From: an uncultured Erysipelotrichaceae bacterium
Lineage (GTDB): Bacteria; Bacillota_I; Bacilli_A; Erysipelotrichales; Erysipelotrichaceae
Direction of reading: 5' to 3'
Length of the DNA: 5,716 nt
NCBI GenBank assembly: GCA_910586285.1
Contig: CAJUGR010000115.1
Coordinates: 1-5,716, forward strand
Shown here: one piece after another, positions 1 through 4,900 of the stretch
Position numbering within the stretch: the stretch's first letter is position 1
Layout of the letters: every line of letters starts with the position of its first letter
Program-made: the position numbers and the translations under genes
Notes under the pieces: generated by a model
Told to the model about the DNA's origin: nothing
The model's input: only the letters and a program-made list of their open reading frames with translations
Databases searched by the model: none

Positions 1-1891
1 CGCTATCAGGATCAATATCAATCAAACTGATATCTCCACCCACTTTGGAATAAGTAATTTTCACACCATCGCTTGGAGAAGCCGTTGCCGTTTCATTCCA
101 AGATGCTGCGGCATCCGTTACACTTTTCTTGGTTTGGTTGGGATCATCAAAAGCAATGCTTAAGTCCGTTTTCTCTACGGTGAAAGCAGTACATACCTTT
201 GTTTGATCACTGGTACTTGGCGTAGCTGGATGACCGTTATCATCTTGCGCACTGATACAAAACTTATAATTCCCTGCCTTTAATCCTCCACTCACTAAAT
301 CCGGCGCATTCTGTTTGATTTTTACATTTAAAGATGTTTGGCTAGAGGCATTGTTAGAATCTAATCCGTCAATTTCAAAGTTTTCATATGTGCTGTCGCC
401 GTTTGTATCAACCACATAAGTCAATGGCATGATTCCTTGTGGATTCACTGTGATTTTTCCGACTGTTTGTCCTTCGTTTACATTCTTTGTATATTCATAA
501 TCTCCTTTGGTCGCTCCGCTTTGCGGTGACTTTGTGTAGGCAAGTTTATGCGGTTCTACAATTTCTAAATCCCTTGCATCGGAAATAAGGGAACTTTCGA
601 TCGATTCTCCGGCTTTATCATGATAAGCCTCATTCACAACCGCTATTTTATACTTCCCCGCTTTCATTCCCGAAGTATCGAATTCATATGTGCCGTTTCC
701 TTTAGCATTCTCTAATGGAATATAATATTTAAAATTATTATCCTTATCGAATACGATGACAGACAATGTATAAGGATTTCCTTCTGCATCTTGTCCGGAA
801 TTGGCTTCCGCAATCAGATTCACAACCGAATTCTCTACGATTTTTGTAACACTTGTGTTATGACTGTTTTGAATATCGCTTAAGCTTGCATGCATACTGT
901 TATTTAAGAATCTGAGTTTCAAATGCCCCTTTGATGAAATCGTATCCCATAATGATTGACCGGGTGTTACAACGGTTTCTTCCACCTTTGCGATTTGATT
1001 CGTCGTTCCTTGGGAAACACCAAACACAACGTCATTCAAGTCGAAAAAGGCAGCGGGTCTTACCGATTTCGTATCTGCATATGAGCTTGACTGCATTCCA
1101 ATCTCCCCCGAAGTCCCACTAAAATACTCCCACGTATAATAATAATATCCATTATGATAACTCATCGGCGTCCAATAGTTTGATGAAAAGGTTAAATCAC
1201 TTGCGGATAATCTTCCGCTATAACTGGTATTATAACCACTGCTTTGCCCTATACTTACATATCCAATACTTGTTAAAGTAAAAAATCTTCTGCCAGATTC
1301 ATAGCCTATCGTTAGAATATCTCCGCCACATCCGTTGTAAGAATATGAGTTTTGATAGGTCAAACGAATATCTTTAATATCCCTCGGCATAAGTAGGTTT
1401 CCTTTGTCCGTTGATAGAAAAGAAGTTGTTAATTGATTAACGGCATTACTGATAGCACTGTTGCCATAATTTACATAATAATAATGTCCACCAACAGAAC
1501 GATTCGTAAAATCAGCTGCTGCTGCCGGTATGACTTCCGCAATACTTTCCGTACTCATCACAAACCAGCCGGTTAAGGGATCACCATACTCGATGGGAGT
1601 TGTGGTTGCCGGTGTTACATAATCCGTGTAATCCTCATTTTTTAACAGCACTACAAAACCTAAATCACTGCCATCTTTCGGATTGGTAGCGCCAATATAA
1701 AACTTGTCCCCTTTTTGAAGGCCAATATTTGTCCCGGAAATATTCGATGGTGCTTTATTGATTCTTCCCGATACAGCTCCTCCCGCAAGATAAGATGTTT
1801 GAGCCGCATTTAAACTGGTACTGTAATATGCATATCCGACAGAAAAAGTCCCCACTAACGCTAATATCAATACAAGAAGCTTTTTCCACAT
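1..1891 (-). CDS. Large secreted surface protein with cadherin/Ig-like repeats (N-terminal 630 aa, 3' end outside window)
   Basis: The minus frame is open from an ATG at 1891 to the window edge, with no stop in 630 codons. An AGGAGG site lies 8 nt before the ATG. Residues 1-21 form a signal peptide or anchor: WKK, then a hydrophobic core (LLVLILALVGTF), with possible cleavage after GYA (residue 21) or the later NAA. Residues about 105-292 form a Tyr/Ser/Gly-rich domain ending in SVRPAAFFDLNDVVFG. This resembles the VRPA-ending domain (DUF6273-like) of Bacillota surface proteins. Residues about 345-446 and 447-573 look like successive beta-sandwich modules, each carrying a G(M/L)KAG(K/N)YK strand (409-415, 537-543). 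From 574 a further cadherin-like unit starts (ITYSKVGGD, then IDIDPDS). The likely role is adhesion or a surface-layer function. The ligand is unknown and any cell-wall anchor lies beyond the window. The gene follows an ECF sigma gene and has its own ECF-type promoter. Coding and export are secure; domain names rest on pattern recognition. Confidence 0.88.
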   Translation of the reverse strand, partial: MWKKLLVLILALVGTFSVGYAYYSTSLNAAQTSYLAGGAVSGRINKAPSNISGTNIGLQKGDKFYIGATNPKDGSDLGFVVLLKNEDYTDYVTPATTTPIEYGDPLTGWFVMSTESIAEVIPAAAADFTNRSVGGHYYYVNYGNSAISNAVNQLTTSFLSTDKGNLLMPRDIKDIRLTYQNSYSYNGCGGDILTIGYESGRRFFTLTSIGYVSIGQSSGYNTSYSGRLSASDLTFSSNYWTPMSYHNGYYYYTWEYFSGTSGEIGMQSSSYADTKSVRPAAFFDLNDVVFGVSQGTTNQIAKVEETVVTPGQSLWDTISSKGHLKLRFLNNSMHASLSDIQNSHNTSVTKIVENSVVNLIAEANSGQDAEGNPYTLSVIVFDKDNNFKYYIPLENAKGNGTYEFDTSGMKAGKYKIAVVNEAYHDKAGESIESSLISDARDLEIVEPHKLAYTKSPQSGATKGDYEYTKNVNEGQTVGKITVNPQGIMPLTYVVDTNGDSTYENFEIDGLDSNNASSQTSLNVKIKQNAPDLVSGGLKAGNYKFCISAQDDNGHPATPSTSDQTKVCTAFTVEKTDLSIAFDDPNQTKKSVTDAAASWNETATASPSDGVKITYSKVGGDISLIDIDPDS

Positions 1892-1899
1892 ATCTAATC

Positions 1900-1905
1900 C
1901 CTCCT
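1900..1905 (-). promoter_or_regulatory. Shine-Dalgarno site of the surface protein gene
   Basis: A perfect AGGAGG stands 8 nt before the ATG at 1891. This fixes the start of the large partial gene, and the signal peptide begins right at this Met. Confidence 0.85.
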
Positions 1906-1917
1906 ATTTACATGCAC

Positions 1918-1932
1918 AAGACACAATGTCTT
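1918..1932 (-). repeat. Small hairpin in the 5' UTR of the surface protein gene
   Basis: AAGACA-TTG-TGTCTT is a perfect 6-bp inverted repeat with a 3-nt loop, 12 nt before the Shine-Dalgarno site. If transcription starts near 1971, it lies inside the leader RNA. It could stabilise the message or bind a regulator, but its small size means it may be chance. Confidence 0.35.
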
Positions 1933-1939
1933 ATCATCC

Positions 1940-1947
1940 TGCATGCA
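1940..1947. repeat. 8-bp palindrome TGCATGCA in the surface gene leader
   Basis: TGCATGCA is a perfect palindrome about 24-31 bp downstream of the predicted transcription start. The 7-mer CATGCAC occurs at 1942-1948 and again at 1911-1917 on the plus strand, so the two copies flank the AAGACA hairpin. It may be an operator half-site pair, but no protein can be named. Confidence 0.25.
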
Positions 1948-1977
1948 CTCATCGCATAAATCTCTTTGCATCAATCT

Positions 1978-2004
1978 GACGTAATGAAAAAATAATCGGT
2001 TTCA
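1978..2004 (-). promoter_or_regulatory. ECF-sigma-type promoter of the surface protein gene
   Basis: The minus strand reads TGAAAC (2004-1999), a 17-bp spacer, then CGTC (1981-1978). This is the classic form recognised by extracytoplasmic-function sigma factors of Bacillota such as SigM and SigW of Bacillus subtilis (-35 TGAAAC, -10 CGTC or CGTA). The spacer contains a run of six T. Transcription would start near 1971, leaving a UTR of about 80 nt. No convincing SigA-type TTGACA/TATAAT pair with 16-18 bp spacing is seen here. The ECF sigma gene lies immediately upstream, which makes it the obvious candidate activator; that link is inferred. Confidence 0.72.
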
Positions 2005-2014
2005 CAAATATCAA

Positions 2015-2039
2015 TATTTTTTAATTTTTTTCTTTTTTG
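2015..2039 (-). promoter_or_regulatory. A/T tract upstream of the ECF-type promoter (possible UP element)
   Basis: About 25 bp are almost entirely A on the coding strand of the surface gene, beginning about 10 bp upstream of TGAAAC. Such tracts upstream of -35 elements often bind the RNA polymerase alpha C-terminal domain and raise promoter strength. The composition is seen; the role is inferred. Confidence 0.4.
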
Positions 2040-2070
2040 ATTCTGATTCCCACTCAAATAAAGAACAGTA

Positions 2071-2093
2071 TGCTTTTGGGTATAAGAAAAGCA
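2071..2093 (-). repeat. 7-bp inverted repeat, second of two adjacent hairpins after the sigma gene
   Basis: On the minus strand TGCTTTT and AAAAGCA pair perfectly around a 9-nt loop (2078-2086). The hairpin starts exactly where the preceding GTGTATG/CATACAC hairpin ends. Its 5' arm holds the T run that would serve the first hairpin as a terminator tail, so the two structures may compete. Confidence 0.35.
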
Positions 2094-2111
2094 GTGTATG
2101 TTTTCATACAC
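2082..2111 (-). terminator. Candidate Rho-independent terminator of the sigma gene
   Basis: On the minus strand GTGTATG-AAAA-CATACAC (2111-2094) forms a perfect 7-bp stem with a tetraloop, starting 29 nt after the sigma factor stop. A moderately T-rich tail follows (TGCTTTTCTTAT). The stem has only three G:C pairs and the T run starts after a TGC interruption, so termination may be partial, with some readthrough into the surface gene. Confidence 0.45.
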
Positions 2112-2140
2112 CAATTCTTTATCTAGAATTATCATAGAGA

Positions 2141-3193
2141 TTACATGGCATTCAGAACTTTTTCAAAATCAATGTTCCATTCACGGAACTTTAACAATTC
2201 CCAATAAACACCACCATATCGCTTTAATTCCTCATATAAGGGAACAATTTCTCGAATTTCCTCCGCTGTTTTTTCCTTCATTTCCACTTCGCAATGAGCG
2301 AAAAGTGTAAGAGTATAAAACGCTTCCTCCGCATTATTGTATTGCCCATTGCGATACGTGACAGGCCCAAAAGGCTTCTTTTGATCAAAATCACCAACAA
2401 CTTCCTCTTTAGGCTGATGATGTTCGCGGAAAATAATAGCACCGCCATATAAACCGGCACAACACAAAGCCACCGCCGATGAAAGAGCCGTAAAACGCAT
2501 AAGTTTTCGCCCAAATGTAAGATGGACACTACCCCATGCCGGTAGGGACACACTGAGCGATGCATATTCACTCATAAAGAGGCCGCTTAACAATACTGCC
2601 ATATCAGCACTGCGGAAATTCAATTCCACTCCTTCGTTGTTCTGATACTGCTCAATCATCATGCGCAACACTTCCCGTCCTCTTTTTAATCTTGTTTTCA
2701 CCGTTCCATCCGGAACCTGTAACGCATTGGCAATTTCCATAACACTCATCTGTGAAAAATATCGCAACACCAGCACCATCCGATATCGCTCATCCATTTG
2801 CTTCAGAAAATATTCCAACAATGCATAATCAGAAGAAATATGCATTTTCGCTTCCGGAATAAACTGACTTCGTTCTTCCTCTTTCAGTTGAAATACCACA
2901 TGATCATCGGGAAGTGAAGTTGTCTTATTCTTTCGAAACAAATCACTGGCCTTACTGGCCACAATCCGATTCAGCCATTGCACAAACAGTTTATTGTCAT
3001 TTAAATGCGGAAGTGACTTGTTGACCTGAATGAATGTTTCTTGCGTAATATCCTTGGCATCTGCCTGATTTCCACTGATTTTCAGTGCCGCATAATACGT
3101 CTTTTTATAAAATCGTCGGTACAATTCCTGAAAAGCCAGTTCATCCCCATCCTTGACCAATTCCAGTAAATCATTTAATTCCATTTCACTCAT
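2141..3193 (-). CDS. ECF-type sigma factor fused to a transmembrane helix and extracytoplasmic domain
   Basis: The product is a 350-aa RNA polymerase sigma factor, counted from the ATG at 3193. Residues about 6-91 match sigma-70 region 2, including the region 2.2 segment DAKDITQETF. Residues about 121-183 match region 4, with the helix-turn-helix at about 150-177 (EIANALQVPDGTVKTRLKRG). Regions 1 and 3 are absent, as in ECF factors. Typical ECF proteins end near 160-200 aa; this one continues. A linker of about 50 residues is followed by a basic GRKLMR motif, one hydrophobic helix at 234-255 and about 95 charged residues predicted outside the cell. No zinc-binding anti-sigma motif (HxxxCxxC) is visible and no separate anti-sigma gene follows, so the tail may restrain the sigma part and sense the signal. 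Three nearby starts exist (GTG 3202, ATG 3199, ATG 3193). The last is chosen because AGGAAG lies 8 nt before it. The gene is monocistronic by position, between two terminators. Its likely target is the next gene. Confidence 0.88.
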   Translation of the reverse strand: MSEMELNDLLELVKDGDELAFQELYRRFYKKTYYAALKISGNQADAKDITQETFIQVNKSLPHLNDNKLFVQWLNRIVASKASDLFRKNKTTSLPDDHVVFQLKEEERSQFIPEAKMHISSDYALLEYFLKQMDERYRMVLVLRYFSQMSVMEIANALQVPDGTVKTRLKRGREVLRMMIEQYQNNEGVELNFRSADMAVLLSGLFMSEYASLSVSLPAWGSVHLTFGRKLMRFTALSSAVALCCAGLYGGAIIFREHHQPKEEVVGDFDQKKPFGPVTYRNGQYNNAEEAFYTLTLFAHCEVEMKEKTAEEIREIVPLYEELKRYGGVYWELLKFREWNIDFEKVLNAM

Positions 3194-3203
3194 TTTCATC
3201 ACT

Positions 3204-3219
3204 TCCTATATGGATAGGA
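3204..3219 (-). promoter_or_regulatory. Hairpin overlapping the sigma gene Shine-Dalgarno site
   Basis: On the minus strand TCCTAT (3219-3214), CCAT, ATAGGA (3209-3204) form a perfect 6-bp stem with a 4-nt loop. The 3' arm holds AGGA of the AGGAAG ribosome site (3207-3202) that serves the ATG at 3193. Folding would hide the site. The hairpin can exist only in transcripts that start upstream of about 3219, so it would not act if transcription starts at the nearest promoter candidate. Confidence 0.35.
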
Positions 3220-3244
3220 TATTATAAGAATATTTTTCTGTCAA
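3216..3244 (-). promoter_or_regulatory. SigA-type promoter candidate for the sigma factor gene
   Basis: A consensus -35 TTGACA (3244-3239) is followed after 17 bp by TATCCT (3221-3216), which matches TATAAT at four of six bases. A perfect TATAAT also occurs at 3226-3221, but only 12 bp after the -35. Either choice gives a very short 5' UTR, close to the ribosome site. No TGAAAC/CGTC pair is seen here, so self-activation by an ECF promoter is not supported. Confidence 0.5.
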
Positions 3245-3282
3245 TAATAAATTGAAATATTTTTAAAAAATTACTTTGAAAA

Positions 3283-3319
3283 ATATGCAAATTATGGATA
3301 AACATCTCCTTTTGCATAT
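3283..3319. repeat. 9-bp inverted repeat upstream of the sigma gene promoter
   Basis: ATATGCAAA (3283-3291) and TTTGCATAT (3311-3319) are perfect inverted copies separated by 19 bp. The repeat lies about 40 bp upstream of the TTGACA element. It could be a two-site operator for a dimeric regulator or a long-loop RNA hairpin. AT-rich composition makes chance more likely than its length suggests. The rest of the gatB-sigma spacer (about 3320-3400) shows no gene or clear site. Confidence 0.35.
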
Positions 3320-3406
3320 GAATTGTCATTTATTTTACCTTGCAATGTTATTTTCTTCCATATCTAAAGCATTATATCCATCATTAAACCGATCATTTTA
3401 TGATAA

Positions 3407-3440
3407 GAAAAAAACAGGTCATCCGCGAATGGATTTCCTG
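3407..3440 (-). terminator. Rho-independent terminator of the gatAB operon
   Basis: On the minus strand CAGG-AA-ATCC-ATTCGC-GGAT-GA-CCTG forms a stem of two 4-bp helices (3440-3415) with a small AA/GA internal loop. A run of seven T (3414-3408) follows directly. It starts 23 nt after the gatB stop and separates the amidotransferase operon from the sigma gene. Confidence 0.8.
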
Positions 3441-3463
3441 CCTTTTCATGAACCATTTTTGTG

Positions 3464-4888
3464 CTAACGCTTTGCCAATTCCTGTTTGATTAATTGGTTG
3501 GTCATCGCCGGATTGGCCGTTCCCTTAGAAGCTTTCATCACTTGACCGACCAAATAACCGACTGCGCGATCCTTGCCGTTTTTAAAATCTTCAATCGACT
3601 GCGGATTCTGATCCAATACATCCTGAATCAATTTCAATAATTCAGTGCTGTCTGACATCTGTTTCATGCCCTTTTCTTTGACAACTTGTTTGGGATTCTT
3701 ACCCTTCATGATCTCTTCAAATACAATCTTAGCCTGCTTAGAAGAAATGGTTCCTTCTTTAACCATGTTAATCATTTCTGCCAAGTGTTTCGGATCGCAA
3801 GGATTGTTTTCCGCTTTACAGTTGGCCTTATTCAAAGCTGCGATGAGTTCGGTAATCGTCCAATTCGCTGCCATTTTATATTCCTTCGTGTGAAGACATA
3901 CGGCATCGAAAAACTCCGCCAGTACGCGATTATTGACCAAAACACCGGCATCGTAATCATTCAGACCATACTCCTGTTGATAGCGCACCTTGCGGGCATC
4001 CGGTAATTCTGGAAGTTGTCTTTGTATCTCAGCGATCCAAGCATCATCCAATCGGATCGGAAAAATATTCGGCTCCGGGAAGTACTTATAATCGACATTG
4101 CCTTCTTTTTTACGCATAGATACAGTAGCCTTGGCCGCTTCATCATAACGGCGGGTTTCCTGAACAATGGCTTCACCGCTTTCAATAAGCGCTGCTTGCC
4201 GTTGCACTTCAAATTCCACAGCTTTCTGCACGTTGGCAATGGAGTTCAAATTCTTGATCTCCGTTTTAACCCCAAAGGTTTCGCTGCCCGCTTCTCGCAG
4301 CGAAATATTGACATCGCAACGCATACTGCCCTCTTCCATCTTAACATCACTCACATCGAGATATTCCAAAATGGAACGTAACTTTTCCACATAAGCAGCC
4401 GCTTCTTTGCCTGAACGCATATCCGCTTCCGATACAATTTCGACCAACGGGGTACCGGCACGATTAAAATCAATCAGCGTTCCGGCATCGTTATGAAACT
4501 GCTTGGCCGTATCTTCTTCCATGTGAATACGATTTAAGCGAATCGCCTTCTTTCCTGCTTCGGTTTCAATTTCCACATAACCGCCGCGGCCGATCGGATG
4601 AAATTGCTGAGTAATCTGAAAGCCTTTCGGCAAATCGGAATAATAGTAGTTTTTACGATCAAATTTTACCAACGGATCAATTTCACAATGAAGTGCCGTA
4701 GCTGCCATAATGGCTAAGCGTACCGCTTCCTTGTTTACGCAGGGCAAGGTACCGGGATGACCTAAGTCAACCTCATTGACACAACTGTTTGCCGGCGCCC
4801 CGAATTTTACCGGCGCAGCGGAAAACATTTTGGTTTTGGTTTTTAACTCACAGTGGATTTCAATTCCGATAACGGTTTCAAAATTCAT
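3464..4888 (-). CDS. gatB: Aspartyl/glutamyl-tRNA(Asn/Gln) amidotransferase subunit B
   Basis: GatB is the tRNA-binding and kinase subunit of GatCAB. The complex converts Glu-tRNA(Gln) to Gln-tRNA(Gln), and Asp-tRNA(Asn) to Asn-tRNA(Asn), in the cytoplasm. GatB activates the tRNA-bound acid with ATP and transfers ammonia delivered from GatA. The 474-aa protein is full length for the family. The N-terminal cradle domain begins with IGIEIHCELKT; Glu10 and His12, together with Glu125 (in RIHMEEDTAKQ) and Glu150 (in GTPLVE), match the metal and active-site residues described for the Staphylococcus aureus enzyme. Further signatures are YYYSDLPKGFQITQQ (81-95), EGSMRCDVNIS (186-196) and VDYKYFPEPN (265-274). 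Residues about 330-474 form the helical and YqeY-like tail domain, ending in GQVMKASKGTANP and a short lysine-rich helix. The start overlaps the gatA stop (ATGA), which implies coupled translation, and a terminator follows. The gene looks intact and ordinary. Confidence 0.98.
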   Translation of the reverse strand: MNFETVIGIEIHCELKTKTKMFSAAPVKFGAPANSCVNEVDLGHPGTLPCVNKEAVRLAIMAATALHCEIDPLVKFDRKNYYYSDLPKGFQITQQFHPIGRGGYVEIETEAGKKAIRLNRIHMEEDTAKQFHNDAGTLIDFNRAGTPLVEIVSEADMRSGKEAAAYVEKLRSILEYLDVSDVKMEEGSMRCDVNISLREAGSETFGVKTEIKNLNSIANVQKAVEFEVQRQAALIESGEAIVQETRRYDEAAKATVSMRKKEGNVDYKYFPEPNIFPIRLDDAWIAEIQRQLPELPDARKVRYQQEYGLNDYDAGVLVNNRVLAEFFDAVCLHTKEYKMAANWTITELIAALNKANCKAENNPCDPKHLAEMINMVKEGTISSKQAKIVFEEIMKGKNPKQVVKEKGMKQMSDSTELLKLIQDVLDQNPQSIEDFKNGKDRAVGYLVGQVMKASKGTANPAMTNQLIKQELAKR

Positions 4889-4900
4889 GCTTCCACCTCC
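4885..4900 (-). promoter_or_regulatory. gatA-gatB ATGA overlap with Shine-Dalgarno site
   Basis: The gatA stop TGA (4887-4885) and the gatB start ATG (4888-4886) share bases in ATGA. A GGAGGTG site (4900-4894) stands 5 nt before the ATG, inside the last codons of gatA. This supports the gatB start and translational coupling, which suits subunits of one complex. Confidence 0.9.

Noticed and set aside
2098..2310. Plus-strand ORF of 70 codons overlapping the end of the sigma gene
   Set aside because: It starts inside the hairpin region and runs antisense to the sigma C-terminus, with no ribosome site or recognisable domain.
3200..3202. GTG at 3202 as the start of the sigma factor
   Set aside because: It overlaps the AGGAAG ribosome site; the ATG at 3193 has an 8-nt spacing and keeps a normal ECF N-terminus.
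3221..3244. TTGACA plus perfect TATAAT as the sigma gene promoter
   Set aside because: The spacer between them is only 12 bp, too short for one promoter; TATCCT at 17 bp is preferred, although TATAAT may still act with a poor -35.
3222..3329. Minus-strand 35-codon ORF (ATG at 3329) ending just before the sigma gene, with AAGG about 9 nt upstream; possible leader peptide
   Set aside because: It spans the TTGACA element and an AT-rich spacer, its composition looks like translated spacer DNA, and there is no clear promoter in front of it.
3371..3376. Isolated TATAAT on the minus strand in the gatB-sigma spacer
   Set aside because: No TTGACA-like element lies 16-18 bp upstream and it lacks an exact extended -10 TGn.
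3276..3467. Plus-strand ORF of 63 codons across the gatB-sigma spacer
   Set aside because: It begins at TTG with no ribosome site, runs through the gatB terminator on the opposite strand, and has no recognisable protein features.
4016..4381. Plus-strand ORF of 121 codons opposite gatB
   Set aside because: It is antisense to conserved GatB coding sequence and is a frame shadow with no ribosome site.
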